Counted from the first letter of the stretch, positions 1 to 10,500 are shown. The stretch is DNA of 64,000 bases from Thiobacillus denitrificans ATCC 25259 (GCF_000012745.1 NC_007404.1:2294001-2358000), one strand, 5' to 3'. Program-made: numbers and translations. The notes: generated by a model not told the origin, from the letters alone.

Positions 1-180
1 CGACTCGGCCTTGCCTTTCTCGATCGCGAGGCGCAGGCGCGGGTTCATCGCTGGATCACCGCCACCCATCTTCGCGGCGACCGTGATTTCCTTGATAAGC
101 TTGGTGAAGATCTTGCCGCGCTTGGCATCCTGGCGACCCTTGCGGTGCTGGATGTTGGCCCACTTCGAATGTCCTGCCAT
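1..180 (-). CDS. YebC/PmpR family DNA-binding regulator, N-terminal part
   Basis: The reverse strand reads [20 protein letters not shown] from an ATG at 180 and stays open to the window edge, giving 60 residues of a protein that is normally about 240 long. The opening [12 protein letters not shown], followed by [11 protein letters not shown], is the signature of the YebC/TACO1 family. These proteins act as transcription regulators, and more recent work links members to translation of difficult proline stretches. It is divergent from the ROK kinase, with about 40 bp between them. The rest of the gene lies outside the window. Confidence 0.93.
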   Translation of the reverse strand, partial: MAGHSKWANIQHRKGRQDAKRGKIFTKLIKEITVAAKMGGGDPAMNPRLRLAIEKGKAES

Positions 181-221
181 GTCGATTCCAACGCAATTTG
201 AATAGCCGGAGATTTTACACC

Positions 222-1211
222 GTGGCCCCTTCCCTCCGTTTCGGCATCGACCTCGGCGGCAGCAAAATCGAACTCATCGCACTCGACCGCGACGGCCGGG
301 AAATCCTGCGTCGGCGCGTCCCGACGCCGCAGGGCGACTACCCCGCGACGGTCGCCGCGATCGCCGCGCTGGTCGGCCACGCCGAATCGGGCTTGGGACA
401 GCAGGGCAGCGTCGGCGTCGGAACCCCGGGCGCGGTCTCACCGGCGAGCGGCCGCATGAAGAACTGCAACTCGACCTGCCTCAACGGCCAGCCGCTCAGG
501 GAGGATCTCGAACGCGCGCTCGGCCGCGAGGTCCGGGTCGCCAACGACGCCAATTGCCTGGCGCTGTCGGAAGCGACCGACGGTTCGGCGGCCGGGGCCG
601 AGAGCGTGTTCGGCGTAATCCTCGGTACCGGCGTCGGCGGCGGCGTGGTCGTGCACGGCCGGCTGCTCCAGGGCGCCAATGCCATCGCCGGGGAATGGGG
701 GCACTCACCGCTGCCCTATTTCCAGTTCGCCGGCGCGCAGGCCGACCGCGCCATGACTGGACACCATCCTGCGACCGGCGAAGCGATCGTCCACCCCTGG
801 CCGCAACCGCGCGAACTGGACGCCGCCCCCGCCTGCTACTGCGGCAAGAAGGGCTGCATCGAAACCTGGCTCTCGGGACCCGGTCTCGCCGCCGACCACG
901 TGCGCTACGGCGGCGAGGACCTGCCCGCGCACGAGATCGTGCAACTGGCGAACGCGGGCTACGGCCCATGCAGCGCGACGCTCGCGCGCTACGAAGAAAG
1001 ACTTGCGCGCGCGCTCGCCGGCGTCATCAACCTCGTCGACCCCGACGTGATCGTGCTCGGTGGCGGGCTCTCCAATATCGCCCGGCTGTATGACACCGTG
1101 CCGCGTCTATGGCCGCGTTACGTGTTTTCCGATCGCGTCGACACCAAGTTCGTGCCGCCGAAATACGGCGATTCGAGCGGCGTGCGCGGCGCGGCCTGGT
1201 TATGGGAGTAG
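222..1211 (+). CDS. ROK family sugar kinase (fructokinase/glucokinase-like)
   Basis: About 329 residues. The N-terminal ATP-binding loop FGIDLGGSK lies at residues 7-15. [11 protein letters not shown] and the zinc-type motif [11 protein letters not shown] near residue 205 are ROK hallmarks. The family phosphorylates hexoses such as fructose, glucose or N-acetyl sugars in the cytoplasm; the exact sugar cannot be read here, though the cysteine motif resembles Mak-type fructokinases. I chose the GTG at 222, preceded by GGAG about 11 bp upstream, over an in-frame TTG at 198 because the conserved domain begins right after it. It stands alone, divergent from the YebC-type gene. Confidence 0.88.
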   Translation: MAPSLRFGIDLGGSKIELIALDRDGREILRRRVPTPQGDYPATVAAIAALVGHAESGLGQQGSVGVGTPGAVSPASGRMKNCNSTCLNGQPLREDLERALGREVRVANDANCLALSEATDGSAAGAESVFGVILGTGVGGGVVVHGRLLQGANAIAGEWGHSPLPYFQFAGAQADRAMTGHHPATGEAIVHPWPQPRELDAAPACYCGKKGCIETWLSGPGLAADHVRYGGEDLPAHEIVQLANAGYGPCSATLARYEERLARALAGVINLVDPDVIVLGGGLSNIARLYDTVPRLWPRYVFSDRVDTKFVPPKYGDSSGVRGAAWLWE

Positions 1212-1216
1212 CCGGT

Positions 1217-2401
1217 TTAACTCGGTAGCATTGCGGCCGGCGCCCCAACCGCCCCGCGCCGCGCCGAGATTTCGCGCTCGGCGGTTTCGATCATGCCTTT
1301 TAACAGTTGGGTATTCTTGCCCATGATGTCCAGTGCCTGGCTGCGGAAGGCGTCCATGGCGTCCATTGCGCGCGTGGTGTTCTCGAAGGCGGCCTTCAGG
1401 TGATCGACGGCAATCACCGGAGCCGACGCAAACGCACCGGTTGTCTCGACATGCTTGCCGATCATCACCGAAGTTTGCTCGACCAGGTCGCCGATCGCCT
1501 GTGAACCGGCATTGAGCATGTCCATGACCTTGATTTGCGCGCCGGTCGCGCGCGCCACAGCCTGGGCGGTGGCGAGAGCGCTCATCCCGGTGGTGGCCAT
1601 GCGGTCGCAGCCATTGACGAGCTCGCGCCCGGTCTTTTTCAAGATACCGATCTGGCGATAGGCGTTCACGTTGACCACTTGCTGCGCGAGCAGATCCGAA
1701 TGCACCTGACGCACGTAGAACAGCACCTCCTGCTCCAGCGCCTCGGCCTTCAGGGGATTGGCCCGTTTCAACACCGACACTTCCGCGGCAAGCCGAACAT
1801 CCAGTTTTTCCGCGAAGAACGCCGCTTCGCGAATGCGGCCCATCCCCTCCCACAACTGGCCTTCCATCTCCGCGAGCGCGGTCAGGTCGCGCTTGATTTC
1901 ATCCTGCGCGGTCCGGAGCTCGCTCATCAGCATGGCGATCTCCCCGCCCGCCGAATCGAATTTTCGGAAATAGGCCTGCAGCTTGGTCCCGTAGGGGATG
2001 AGCCCAAAGAGCTTGTGCGCCGAGAGCAGGTCGCCGGCACGCGCGGGGTTGAGTTCCGCAAAGACGCCGCGTAGCTCGTTGATGGTCTTGAAAGCCAGGC
2101 TGTCGGAGAATCCGACGAAGCTTTTGTCCATGAAGCGCCCGGTCAAGGCGCTGGCGTTCGCAATCGACTGCCGTCCCAATGCATTGGCCGCGTCCAGCTT
2201 GACACGAAACTCCTCGCTGCCCAGATCGGCAGCCAGAAGCCCCTGGACGTAGCTTTCCACCTGCGCGGAAAGCGCGTTAGCGCGTTCGGGTTTCAACGTC
2301 ACCAGGTCGTTGGCCTCGCTTTTGGCCACGGGGGCGAGAAGTTCTGGCGGAGACAACTCCATGGAGGGACCGGCTGCGGACAATGGCGCTTCCATATTCA
2401 T
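1217..2401 (-). CDS. TelA/KlaA family toxic-anion resistance protein
   Basis: 394 residues, mostly alpha-helical with no signal peptide or membrane segment. The central LFGLIPYGTKLQAYFRKF and the later AAFFAEKLDVRLAAEV, QEVLFYVRQVHSDLLAQQV stretches match the TelA (KlaA, tellurite resistance) family. The biochemical role of the family is unsettled. Many members sit in membrane-stress operons rather than acting on tellurite. The ATG overlaps the stop of the flotillin gene by four bases (ATGA), so translation of the two is probably coupled. It is the last gene of a three-gene operon with the YqiJ-like and flotillin-like genes. Confidence 0.88.
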   Translation of the reverse strand: MNMEAPLSAAGPSMELSPPELLAPVAKSEANDLVTLKPERANALSAQVESYVQGLLAADLGSEEFRVKLDAANALGRQSIANASALTGRFMDKSFVGFSDSLAFKTINELRGVFAELNPARAGDLLSAHKLFGLIPYGTKLQAYFRKFDSAGGEIAMLMSELRTAQDEIKRDLTALAEMEGQLWEGMGRIREAAFFAEKLDVRLAAEVSVLKRANPLKAEALEQEVLFYVRQVHSDLLAQQVVNVNAYRQIGILKKTGRELVNGCDRMATTGMSALATAQAVARATGAQIKVMDMLNAGSQAIGDLVEQTSVMIGKHVETTGAFASAPVIAVDHLKAAFENTTRAMDAMDAFRSQALDIMGKNTQLLKGMIETAEREISARRGAVGAPAAMLPS

Positions 2402-4074
2402 TCTTCCAGCTCCGGTACGCGCTCAGTCTTGACGGAAGCGTTCGGCGTAAAAAGCGATGCGTCCAGCCGCGCGGACACCCCTTCCTTGAGGCCAACCTCG
2501 CTGAGCAGGGAGTCGATCAGCGGCTGCTGCGCTCGGTAGGCCAGCGCAGCCGATACGGCCTGCTCGGCGAGGTTGCCAGTAGCCGATGCGCCAAGCCCCG
2601 CACTGGCCGCGCCGGCGGCACTGCCGCGATTCAACCCATCCACCTGAATGATCTTGATGCCGTCGATGCGCTCGATCGGCTTGACCGAGGCGGCAATGAT
2701 TTCGGGCAGGGCACGGATCAATTCCAGCTTGACGTTCATCGCGATCTGCTCGGGCGAGAGCACGTTGACGGCATCGTTGAGCTTGCGCTTGCCCTCGGCT
2801 TCGACCTCATAGTTGGTGGCATTCGCCTCGGCCAGCGTACGGATCGCCTGTGCGCGATCTTCGGCTGCCTGCCGCTCTGCCTCGGCTGCCACGGTCAACT
2901 CGATCGCCCGACGCTGGGCATCTTCGTCCGCCTTCACCATCGCCACCTGCTTTTCGCGTTCGGCACGTGCCACCTCTTCCGCGGTGACCACGCTTTGTGC
3001 CGCCTTGACCGATTCGGCACGCGCCAGGTTGGCCTGCGCCTCGGCGACCGACTGCTGCTCGGATTTCTGCGCGATGGCGATCGCACGTTCCTGCTCGGCG
3101 ATCTCGATCGAGCGCTGCTGTTCGATCGCTGCGACTTTCAGCCCACGTTCGGCCTCGATCTGCCGCTGTTGGACGCTGCGGTCACGTTCGACCTCGGCTT
3201 CCTTGATCTGTCGCTCGGCGGTGATGCGCGCCTGTTCGGATTCCTGCTTCTTGGCTGCCTCGAATCCCGCCACCTGGGCACTCTGCTCCGCCTGTCGGTT
3301 GGCCACTTCCTGTTCTTGGGAGAGCACGGCAAAAGTCTGCTGCTGCGCAATGCGCAATTGCTCCTGCTTGGTCATGAAGTTCTTCTCGGCGATCTGCACC
3401 GCCGTGTCCTGCTCGATGTCATTGCGCTGTTTGGCTCGCAACTGGGTTTCTTCGGTGAGTTTGGTCAAACCCTCGGCATCGAAGGCATTGTTGGGGTCGA
3501 AGAACTGCATCGCCGTCTGGTCGATCCGGGTCAGCGAAACCGACTCCAGCTCAAGCCCGTTCTTCATCAGGTCTTCCTGCACGGTGTTCTGCACCGCCTG
3601 TATGAAGTCCTGACGCATGTCGAGCAGCTCCTGCATCGTCATCGACACGGCTGCCGCGCGCAGCGAATCGACGAACTTGTCCTCGATCAACTCCTTCAGT
3701 GCAGTCGGGTCCATTGTTCGTTGCCCCAGCGTCTGCGCGGCCTGCGCGATGCCCTCAAGCATGGGACGCACCCGCACGAAGAATGCTGCAACCGCGTCCA
3801 CCCGCATCCGATCCTTGGTGAACAAGCTGTCCTTGCCGCTGCGCGCAACCTCCAGCTTCAGCGTGTTCATATTGACCGGAATGATCTGATGGAAGCCGGG
3901 CAGCACGATCGCGCCGCCGTCCATGACCACCTTCTGCCCGCCGAGCCCGGTGCGAACGAAAGAAAGCTCCTTCGAGGCGCGCTGGTAGAGGCGCACGATG
4001 ATGATGCCAATGACCAGAATGGCCAGCAAAACGACCGCCCCCAGCATGAGCGCGGGATACAGATTTTCCAGCAT
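2398..4074 (-). CDS. Flotillin/SPFH-domain membrane scaffold (YqiK-like)
   Basis: 558 residues. An N-terminal membrane segment (about residues 8-28, LMLGAVVLLAILVIGIIIV) is followed by an SPFH domain. A long coiled coil rich in E, Q, A and R (about 220-450) carries the repeated EA-type heptads of flotillins. The C-terminus contains GLGASATGNLAEQAVSAALA. Flotillins scaffold membrane microdomains. In E. coli YqiK is paired with YqiJ, exactly as here. It starts 23 bp after the YqiJ-like gene and overlaps telA by four bases. Confidence 0.92.
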   Translation of the reverse strand: MLENLYPALMLGAVVLLAILVIGIIIVRLYQRASKELSFVRTGLGGQKVVMDGGAIVLPGFHQIIPVNMNTLKLEVARSGKDSLFTKDRMRVDAVAAFFVRVRPMLEGIAQAAQTLGQRTMDPTALKELIEDKFVDSLRAAAVSMTMQELLDMRQDFIQAVQNTVQEDLMKNGLELESVSLTRIDQTAMQFFDPNNAFDAEGLTKLTEETQLRAKQRNDIEQDTAVQIAEKNFMTKQEQLRIAQQQTFAVLSQEQEVANRQAEQSAQVAGFEAAKKQESEQARITAERQIKEAEVERDRSVQQRQIEAERGLKVAAIEQQRSIEIAEQERAIAIAQKSEQQSVAEAQANLARAESVKAAQSVVTAEEVARAEREKQVAMVKADEDAQRRAIELTVAAEAERQAAEDRAQAIRTLAEANATNYEVEAEGKRKLNDAVNVLSPEQIAMNVKLELIRALPEIIAASVKPIERIDGIKIIQVDGLNRGSAAGAASAGLGASATGNLAEQAVSAALAYRAQQPLIDSLLSEVGLKEGVSARLDASLFTPNASVKTERVPELEE

Positions 4075-4096
4075 GGTGTTGCTCCCTTTGGTGTGA

Positions 4097-4708
4097 TTAT
4101 TCGGTGATCGGATTGGGGGTGGCCTGATAGCGCCCAGCGCTCAACTCACGCAGCAGCAGCACACGTTCCCCGGCACCAAGATTGGGCGAGTCTGCGGCAG
4201 GCTCCACCATCACGTAGTGCGTCTGCCCATATTCGTCCTGAAAACGGGCTTCGGCGGATTTGCCAGGCCGAGCCTCCCCTGCCGTGACCACGGCAGTGCG
4301 CCCGACGAAACTGGATGCGGCGATCGCCGCGGACTCATCACGCGGCATGGCGCGAGAAAGCGTGAAACCGACCGCACGCGTCGCCGGTAGAGTACCAACC
4401 AGCGCCAGCGGTGATGCTGCAAGTGCAGGGAGCGCCTGTCCGAGTACCGCGGCCGCCACGCCTTGGAGCGCAAACCCCAGCAGCGAAAACAAGGTGAGAA
4501 ATAGAACCAGGATCACCAGGAAAGGTAATCGTCCGACGTGTAACCAGGCCAAGCCTCCGCCATCCGGGGCCTCACCGACGAAGCCATCGACGACGGACGA
4601 CAGCGACCCACCGACTGCGAGCGCGAACAATTCGAGCGCGCCGATGCCGACCACCACTACCAGCGCGGCCGAGAATAGCCAGTTCCCCTCGCTGAGCAGA
4701 AACTCCAT
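4097..4708 (-). CDS. YqiJ/NfeD-like membrane protein with OB-fold tail
   Basis: 203 residues. Two or three hydrophobic helices occupy the first half (LFSAALVVVVGIGALELFAL; LPFLVILVLFLTLFSLLGFAL). The last ~70 residues (FVGRTAVVTAGEARPGKSAEARF, then VMVEPAADSP) look like the soluble OB fold of NfeD/YqiJ proteins. Members accompany flotillins and are thought to help assemble microdomains. I start at MEFLLSEGNW because a GGGGGG Shine-Dalgarno run lies six bases upstream. An in-frame ATG at 4780 would only add a charged, unconserved leader. First gene of the yqiJ-flotillin-telA operon. Confidence 0.87.
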   Translation of the reverse strand: MEFLLSEGNWLFSAALVVVVGIGALELFALAVGGSLSSVVDGFVGEAPDGGGLAWLHVGRLPFLVILVLFLTLFSLLGFALQGVAAAVLGQALPALAASPLALVGTLPATRAVGFTLSRAMPRDESAAIAASSFVGRTAVVTAGEARPGKSAEARFQDEYGQTHYVMVEPAADSPNLGAGERVLLLRELSAGRYQATPNPITE

Positions 4709-4965
4709 CGATCCCCCCTTATGTGTTTTCTTTAAGACGTCGGCGTGTTCCGCCATCGCTGTGGGCGGAATCCACGACACTCACCATTTCGGGCGACGGG
4801 GGGTCAAACTTGAGTGCAAGCAACCCCGCACGCGGGAAATTCTCCCTAAACCGGATATCGCCTTCCGGATTGCTGTCCACCTGAAGCTAAGCGGCGAGCG
4901 CACGCCGCCCTATGAGCGGAAGTGTGCCGGTGGCCCGATCGCATGCAGCAACAATTCGGGAAAAA

Positions 4966-6279
4966 TCAGTGCAGCTTGATCCGCGCCCGTGTCGGCGTGC
5001 TGATGAAATGCGCGTAGGTCGTGAGCGAGGTCTTGAACCAGCCGTGCAATGCGACCTGGTGCATCTTGTGCAGCGACCAGTACACGAGTCGGGCCAGCGC
5101 GCCCTCGATCATGATGCTGCCGCCGGTGAGTCCACCCATCAGGTTGCCGACGGTGGAAAAACGTCCGAGCGCGACCAGTGAACCGTAGTCGCGATAGACG
5201 TATTCAGGCAGGGATTTGCCGCGGAAGCGCCGGCAGATCGACTTGACGAGCATCGATGCCTGCTGGTGCGCGGCCTGCGCCCGCGGTGGCACGAAGCCGC
5301 TGCCGTCGGGCAGTGGGCACGCGGCGCAATCGCCGAAGGCGAAGATGTTGTCGTCGCGCGTCGTCTGCAGCGTCGGTCGCACGACCAGCTGGTTGATGCG
5401 ATTGGTCTCGAGGCCGTCGATGTCCTTGAGGAAATCGGGCGCCTTGATGCCGGCCGACCACACCATCATGCTCGCCGGGATGAGCTTGCCGTCGGCAGTG
5501 ACCATGCCGTTCTCGCGCACCTCGACGATGCGCTCGCGGGTATGCATTTCGACGCCGAGCTCGGCGAGGCGCTCGGCGGCGGCCGCCGACAGGCGCGGCG
5601 GCAATCCGGGCAGGATGCGGTCCGACGCCTCCACGATCAGAAGCTTCAGGCTCTTGTCCGGCTCGATCTGATCCATGCCGTAGGACGAAAGCTCGCGCGT
5701 CGTGTCGTGCAGTTCGGCGGCGAGTTCGACACCGGTCGCGCCGGCACCGACGATGCCGACCGTGAGCTGTCCGGGCGCGACGGCCTCGGTCTGGGTGTTG
5801 GCGCGCAGGCAGGCGTTGATGTGGCGGCGATGGAATTCGCGCGCCTGTTCCGGCGTATCGAGCATGATGCAATGCTCCTTGACGCCCGGGACGCCGAAGT
5901 CGTTGCCGACCGAACCGACCGCGATGACCAGCGTGTCGTAGCGGAAGCTGCGGCGCGGGATGATCTCGCGACCCTCCTCGTCGAAAGTCGGTGCGACGCT
6001 GACCTCCTGGCGTGCGCGGTCGAGGCCGTCCATGCGCCCGAGGCGGAAGGTGAAGCCGTGCCAGTGGCCCTGCGCCAGATATTCGAGACGCTCGGCGTAG
6101 GAATCGAGGCTGCCTGCAGCGACTTCGTAAAGCAACGGCTTCCACAGATGCGAGGGTGAGGCGTCGATCAGCGTGATGTTCGCGCGCTTCTTGCCTCCGA
6201 GCTTGTCGCCGAGCCGCGTCGCGAGTTCCAGACCGCCCGCACCGCCGCCGACGATGACGATTTCGTGTTTCTCTGTCAC
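4966..6279 (-). CDS. ndh: Type II NADH:quinone oxidoreductase (NDH-2)
   Basis: 437 residues. The FAD-binding fold opens with IVIVGGGAGGLELATRLGDK (residues 7-26). The NAD-binding fold carries VGIVGAGATGVELAAELHD near residue 170. The region IFAFGDCAACP and the QAAHQQASMLVKS helix are characteristic of NDH-2. The enzyme is single-subunit and non-proton-pumping, passing electrons from NADH to quinone at the inner face of the cytoplasmic membrane. The C-terminal ~60 residues, with hydrophobic and basic patches, would anchor it peripherally. In a sulfur lithotroph it could also relate to flavoprotein quinone reductases, but no SQR-type cysteine pair is evident. Confidence 0.9.
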   Translation of the reverse strand: MTEKHEIVIVGGGAGGLELATRLGDKLGGKKRANITLIDASPSHLWKPLLYEVAAGSLDSYAERLEYLAQGHWHGFTFRLGRMDGLDRARQEVSVAPTFDEEGREIIPRRSFRYDTLVIAVGSVGNDFGVPGVKEHCIMLDTPEQAREFHRRHINACLRANTQTEAVAPGQLTVGIVGAGATGVELAAELHDTTRELSSYGMDQIEPDKSLKLLIVEASDRILPGLPPRLSAAAAERLAELGVEMHTRERIVEVRENGMVTADGKLIPASMMVWSAGIKAPDFLKDIDGLETNRINQLVVRPTLQTTRDDNIFAFGDCAACPLPDGSGFVPPRAQAAHQQASMLVKSICRRFRGKSLPEYVYRDYGSLVALGRFSTVGNLMGGLTGGSIMIEGALARLVYWSLHKMHQVALHGWFKTSLTTYAHFISTPTRARIKLH

Positions 6280-6396
6280 GTGTCCCCCTTTTGATAGGCG
6301 GCGATGATAACCGCAACATTAGCCGGCGCTTCTATAGGGCGCGGGCGGCGGCGGGAAGCCGTTTAGAATCCTCGCATCCGGGAACCAGGAGCCGCC

Positions 6397-7890
6397 ATGA
6401 CCGAACCCTTGCTCATCGCGAAAAGCGCGACCGCCGATCTTGTCCTGTTGCCGCAGATGGCCAACCGCCACGGCCTCGTCACGGGTGCGACCGGTACCGG
6501 AAAGACGGTGACCCTGCAGACGCTCGCCGAGCACTTCTCGTCGATCGGCGTGCCCTGCTTCATGTCCGACGTGAAAGGCGACCTCTCGGGAATCTCGCAG
6601 CCCGGCGGCGGCAACGCCAAGGTTGCCGAGCGCGTCGAGATGCTCAAGCTCGAGGGCTTCGAACACCGCGCCTGCCCGGTCACGCTCTGGGACCCCTTCG
6701 GCGAGGCCGGCCATCCGGTGCGGACGACGGTATCCGACCTCGGGCCGCTGCTGCTCTCGCGCATGCTCGACCTCAACGACACGCAGGCGGGCGTCCTCAA
6801 TCTCGTGTTCCGCATCGCCGACGACAACGGGCTGCTGCTGCTCGACCTCGCCGACCTGCGCGCGATGCTCACTTTCGTCGGCGAGAACGCGCGGAAGTTC
6901 ACGACCGAATACGGCAACGTCTCGGCCGCGTCGATCGGCGCGATCCAGCGCGGCGTGCTCGCGCTCGAGTCGCAGGGCGGCGCCGCGGTCTTCGGCGAGC
7001 CGATGCTCGACATCGCCGACCTCATGCAGACCGACCGCGGGCGCGGCGTGATCAACATCCTCGCGGCCGACCGCCTGATGCAGGCGCCGAAGATGTACGC
7101 AACGCTGCTGCTGTGGCTGTTGGCGGAACTGTTCGAGAACCTGCCCGAGGCGGGCGACCTCGACAAGCCCAAGCTCGTCTTCTTTTTCGACGAGGCGCAC
7201 CTGCTGTTCGCCGATGCGCCGGCCGCGCTGGTCGAGAAGATCGAACAGGTCGTGCGCCTGATCCGCTCGAAGGGCGTCGGCGTCTACTTCGTGACGCAGA
7301 ATCCGGCCGACGTTCCCGACAAGGTGCTGTCGCAACTCGGCAACCGCGTGCAGCACGCGCTGCGGGCCTTCTCCGCGCGCGACCAGAAGGCGGTGCGCGC
7401 GGCTGCGGAGACGATGCGCGACAACCCCGAGCTCGACGAGACGACGGCGATCACCGAACTCGGCGTCGGCGAGGCGCTGGTTTCCTTCCTCGACGCCAAG
7501 GGGCGCCCCGGCGTCGTCGAGCGCGCCTACATCGTGCCGCCCGAGGGGCAGATCGGCCCGATCAGCGAAGATCAACGCAGGCAGTTGATGCAGACCTCGC
7601 TTGTCGCCGGCGTCTACGACAAGGCCGTCGACCGCGAGTCCGCGCACGAGATCCTCAAAGCGCGCGCACAGCGTGCGCTCGAGAACGCGGAAGCCGAAGC
7701 AAAGGCGAAGTCCGCCGCGAGCCAGCCCGCAGGCGGCGGCATCCTGGGCGACATTCTTGGCGGACGCGGCGGCCGGCGCGAAAGCGCGGTCGAGGCGATG
7801 GCAAAGTCCGCCGCGCGCTCGATCGGCAGCCAGGTCGGCCGTGCGCTCATCCGCGGCGTGCTCGGGAGTCTTTTCGGCGGCAAGCGCTGA
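6397..7890 (+). CDS. HerA-like helicase/ATPase, DUF853 (YjgR family)
   Basis: 497 residues. The Walker A motif [12 protein letters not shown] is at about 31-42 and a Walker B-like region [13 protein letters not shown] at about 260-272. Later come [13 protein letters not shown] and [22 protein letters not shown], typical of DUF853. The C-terminus is low-complexity and glycine-rich ([16 protein letters not shown]). The family is related to HerA/FtsK hexameric ATPases, but its substrate is not established. The gene is monocistronic, divergent from ndh and convergent with trpC. Confidence 0.9.
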   Translation: MTEPLLIAKSATADLVLLPQMANRHGLVTGATGTGKTVTLQTLAEHFSSIGVPCFMSDVKGDLSGISQPGGGNAKVAERVEMLKLEGFEHRACPVTLWDPFGEAGHPVRTTVSDLGPLLLSRMLDLNDTQAGVLNLVFRIADDNGLLLLDLADLRAMLTFVGENARKFTTEYGNVSAASIGAIQRGVLALESQGGAAVFGEPMLDIADLMQTDRGRGVINILAADRLMQAPKMYATLLLWLLAELFENLPEAGDLDKPKLVFFFDEAHLLFADAPAALVEKIEQVVRLIRSKGVGVYFVTQNPADVPDKVLSQLGNRVQHALRAFSARDQKAVRAAAETMRDNPELDETTAITELGVGEALVSFLDAKGRPGVVERAYIVPPEGQIGPISEDQRRQLMQTSLVAGVYDKAVDRESAHEILKARAQRALENAEAEAKAKSAASQPAGGGILGDILGGRGGRRESAVEAMAKSAARSIGSQVGRALIRGVLGSLFGGKR

Positions 7891-7965
7891 ACGCCGAGCC
7901 TTCCCGAGGAGTCGCCGGAAGCCCCTCTCTCGTGAAGTCGTTTTTGACGTCGCCCCGGAGACGCG

Positions 7966-8754
7966 TCAGGCAAACAGCCTGGCAAGCTCGGCGCCCGGGT
8001 CGGCCGCACGCATGAAGGCCTCGCCGACCAGAAAGGTATTGACGCCGCGGCTGCGCATCGTATCCACGTCGGCCGGCGCGAGGATGCCGGACTCGGTGAC
8101 GACGATGCGCTCGGGGCCTATCTTCGGCAGCAGCGAAAGCGTGGTATCGAGGCTGACCTCGAAGGTGCGCAGGTTGCGGTTGTTGATGCCCTGCAGCGGC
8201 GTGCGCAGCGTCAGCGCGGCGTCGAGTTCGGCGGCGTCGTGCGACTCCACGAGAACCGCCATCCCCAATTCATTCGCCAGCGCTTCGAGCGCCTGCATCG
8301 CCGGCAACTCGAGCGCGGCGACGATCAGCAGGATGCAGTCGGCGCCCATCGCGCGCGCCTCGTAGACCTGGTAGGCGTCGATCATGAAATCCTTGCGCAG
8401 GACCGGAAGCGTACAGGCCGCGCGTGCGGCCTTGAGGTAGTCCGCGCTGCCCTGGAAATATTCCGCGTCGGTCAGTATGGACAGACATGCCGCGCCGCCC
8501 TTTTCATAACTGGCGGCGATTTCCGCGGGCCGGAAGTCGGCCCGGATCACGCCCTTGGACGGACTTGCCTTCTTGATCTCTGCGATCACGGCCGGCCGGC
8601 CGGCATCGCGCTTTGCCCGCAGCGCGCCGACGAAATCGCGTGCCGGCGCGGCCGCCTCGGCACGCGCGCGCATTTCGGCGAGCGGCACCCGGGCGAGGCC
8701 GGCCGCGACCTCGGCGCGTTTGGTCGCGAGGATTTTTTCGAGGATGTCCGACAT
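7966..8754 (-). CDS. trpC: Indole-3-glycerol-phosphate synthase
   Basis: 262 residues from the ATG at 8754. It closes the indole ring of carboxyphenylamino-deoxyribulose phosphate in tryptophan synthesis. A TIM barrel is indicated by [50 protein letters not shown] and VTESGI. A GTG at 8763 overlapping the trpD stop is also in frame. I prefer the ATG because family members begin MSDIL, but the two starts differ by only three codons. Last gene of trpG-trpD-trpC. Confidence 0.96.
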   Translation of the reverse strand: MSDILEKILATKRAEVAAGLARVPLAEMRARAEAAAPARDFVGALRAKRDAGRPAVIAEIKKASPSKGVIRADFRPAEIAASYEKGGAACLSILTDAEYFQGSADYLKAARAACTLPVLRKDFMIDAYQVYEARAMGADCILLIVAALELPAMQALEALANELGMAVLVESHDAAELDAALTLRTPLQGINNRNLRTFEVSLDTTLSLLPKIGPERIVVTESGILAPADVDTMRSRGVNTFLVGEAFMRAADPGAELARLFA

Positions 8755-8759
8755 CGTGC

Positions 8760-9791
8760 TCACGCCTGCTTTGCCTGCGTCGAGTAGGCGACGAGTTGTT
8801 GCAACTTGTCGCGTGCAGCGCCGCTGCGGATCGCCTCGCGCGCCAGCTCGATGCCCTCGCCGAGCGTCGCCGCGCGGTCGGCGACGTAGATCGCCGCGCC
8901 GGCGTTGAACAGCACGATGTCGCGCGCCGGGCCCGGCAGGTCGTCAAGCACCGACAGCAACATGTCCTTGGCCTGCGTCGCATCCCACACCTTGAGCGCG
9001 TCGCTGCCGCAGGGCTGCAGCCCGAACTCGCGCGGGTTGATCGTGTATTCGCTGACCTCGCCGTCCTTCAGTTCGCCGATCAGGGTATCGCCGGCGAGCG
9101 TGATTTCGTCCATGCCGTCGCTACCGTGAACGACCATGACGTGGCTGCTGCCAAGGCGTTGCAGCACGCGCACGAGGATGCCGACGAGGTCGGCGTGGAA
9201 GACGCCGAGCAGTTGATGCGGCGCGTTCGCCGGATTGGTCAGCGGCCCGAGAATGTTGAAAAGCGTGCGCACGCCGAGTTCGCGGCGGACCGGCGCCGCG
9301 TGCCTCATCGCGCCGTGGAAGTTCGGCGCGAACATGAAGCCGATGCCGATCGCGTCGATGCTCGCGGCGACCTGCTCGGGCGTGAGCGCGAGGTTGACGC
9401 CAAGCGCCTCGAGCACGTCGGCGCTGCCGCTCGTCGATGAGACCGAGCGGCCGCCGTGCTTGGCGACCCGCGCGCCGGCAGCTGCGGCGACGAAGGCCGC
9501 GGTCGTCGAAATGTTGAAGGTGTGCGCGGCGTCGCCGCCGGTGCCGCAGGTGTCGACGAGATGCTCGCGCTGCTGCACCGGTACCTCGAGCGCGAACTCG
9601 CGCATGACCTCCGCCGCCGCCGCGATCTCGCCGACAGTCTCCTTCTTCACCCTGAGCCCGGTGATGACGCCGGCGATCTGCACGGGCGTGAGCTCGCCGC
9701 GCATGATCTGGCGCATCAGCGCGAGCATCTCGTCGTGAAAGATTTCGCGCTGTTCGACCAGGCGGGTCAGCGCCTGCTGCGGCGTGATCAT
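8760..9791 (-). CDS. trpD: Anthranilate phosphoribosyltransferase
   Basis: 343 residues, the usual family length. It transfers the phosphoribosyl group of PRPP to anthranilate. The PRPP-binding motif [17 protein letters not shown] lies around residue 80. [23 protein letters not shown] and [10 protein letters not shown] are both strongly conserved in TrpD. The ATG overlaps the trpG stop by four bases, so trpG and trpD are translationally coupled. Confidence 0.97.
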   Translation of the reverse strand: MITPQQALTRLVEQREIFHDEMLALMRQIMRGELTPVQIAGVITGLRVKKETVGEIAAAAEVMREFALEVPVQQREHLVDTCGTGGDAAHTFNISTTAAFVAAAAGARVAKHGGRSVSSTSGSADVLEALGVNLALTPEQVAASIDAIGIGFMFAPNFHGAMRHAAPVRRELGVRTLFNILGPLTNPANAPHQLLGVFHADLVGILVRVLQRLGSSHVMVVHGSDGMDEITLAGDTLIGELKDGEVSEYTINPREFGLQPCGSDALKVWDATQAKDMLLSVLDDLPGPARDIVLFNAGAAIYVADRAATLGEGIELAREAIRSGAARDKLQQLVAYSTQAKQA

Positions 9792-10357
9792 CGCGTTCCC
9801 TTCAGGAAGTTCTTCAACATCGCGTGGCCGTGCTCGGTCAGGATCGATTCGGGATGGAACTGCACGCCCTCGACCGCAAGCGTCTTGTGACGTACCCCCA
9901 TGATCTCGCCGTCGTCGCTCCAGGCCGTGATCTCCAGGCAGTCGGGCAGCGATTCGCGCTCGATCACGAGCGAGTGGTAGCGCGTGGCGCGGAAGGGATT
10001 GGGCAGGCCCTTGAAGACGCCCGCGTCCAGATGCTCGATCATCGAGGTCTTGCCGTGCATGAGTTCCTTCGCGCGCACGATCCTGCCGCCGAAGGCCTGA
10101 CCGATGCTCTGGTGCCCGAGGCAGACGCCGAGGATCGGAATCCGCCCCGAAAATTCCTTGATCAGCGGCACCGAGACGCCGGCTTCGTTGGGCGTGCAGG
10201 GGCCGGGCGAGACGACGATGTGGTCGGGCGCGAGTGTCGCGATTCCGGCGAGGTCGATTTCGTCGTTGCGCACGACCTTGACCGCTTCACCGAGCTCGCC
10301 GAAGTACTGCACAAGGTTGTAGGTGAAGCTGTCGTAGTTGTCGATCATCAAAAGCAT
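9788..10357 (-). CDS. trpG: Anthranilate synthase, glutamine amidotransferase subunit
   Basis: 189 residues starting at [20 protein letters not shown]. Class I glutamine amidotransferase: oxyanion motif [11 protein letters not shown], nucleophile cysteine in [15 protein letters not shown], and the His/Glu pair in VQFHPESI. It supplies ammonia to TrpE and may be shared with 4-amino-4-deoxychorismate synthase. Its partner trpE is not adjacent but lies 3 kb away across the sqr module. First gene of trpGDC; the upstream region also contains the terminator of sqr. Confidence 0.97.
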   Translation of the reverse strand: MLLMIDNYDSFTYNLVQYFGELGEAVKVVRNDEIDLAGIATLAPDHIVVSPGPCTPNEAGVSVPLIKEFSGRIPILGVCLGHQSIGQAFGGRIVRAKELMHGKTSMIEHLDAGVFKGLPNPFRATRYHSLVIERESLPDCLEITAWSDDGEIMGVRHKTLAVEGVQFHPESILTEHGHAMLKNFLKGTR

Positions 10358-10454
10358 GGCTGTCCTTCGGCTCGCGGCACCCGCGCTCGCGCGCGCCGCC
10401 GGACCGGAAATTATAGCTGCGCGGCCCGCCGGCCATAAAAAAAGCGCGCCCCAT

Positions 10455-10477
10455 AAAAAAAGCGCCCGAAGGCGCTT
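10455..10477 (-). terminator. Rho-independent terminator of the sqr operon
   Basis: Read on the minus strand, the hairpin AAGCGCC-TTCG-GGCGCTT (7-bp stem, stable UUCG tetraloop) is followed directly by a run of seven T. It lies 24 bp after the sqr stop. Immediately beyond it the sequence CCATAAAAAAAGCGC occurs a second time (10433-10447 and 10451-10465), which looks like a partial tandem duplication of the terminator tail. Confidence 0.85.
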
Positions 10478-10500
10478 AGGGGGCAGGAGTCCGAAATTGT

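Noticed and set aside
1217-2401. Annotating telA as tellurite resistance
   Set aside because: Family membership is clear but the flotillin context does not support a specific tellurite role.
2383-4107. 574-codon plus-strand frame across the flotillin gene
   Set aside because: Antisense shadow of the flotillin coiled coil; composition is leucine/arginine/histidine-rich with no family match.
8755-8763. GTG start for trpC overlapping the trpD stop
   Set aside because: Possible, but the ATG three codons later agrees with the family N-terminus; the difference is trivial.
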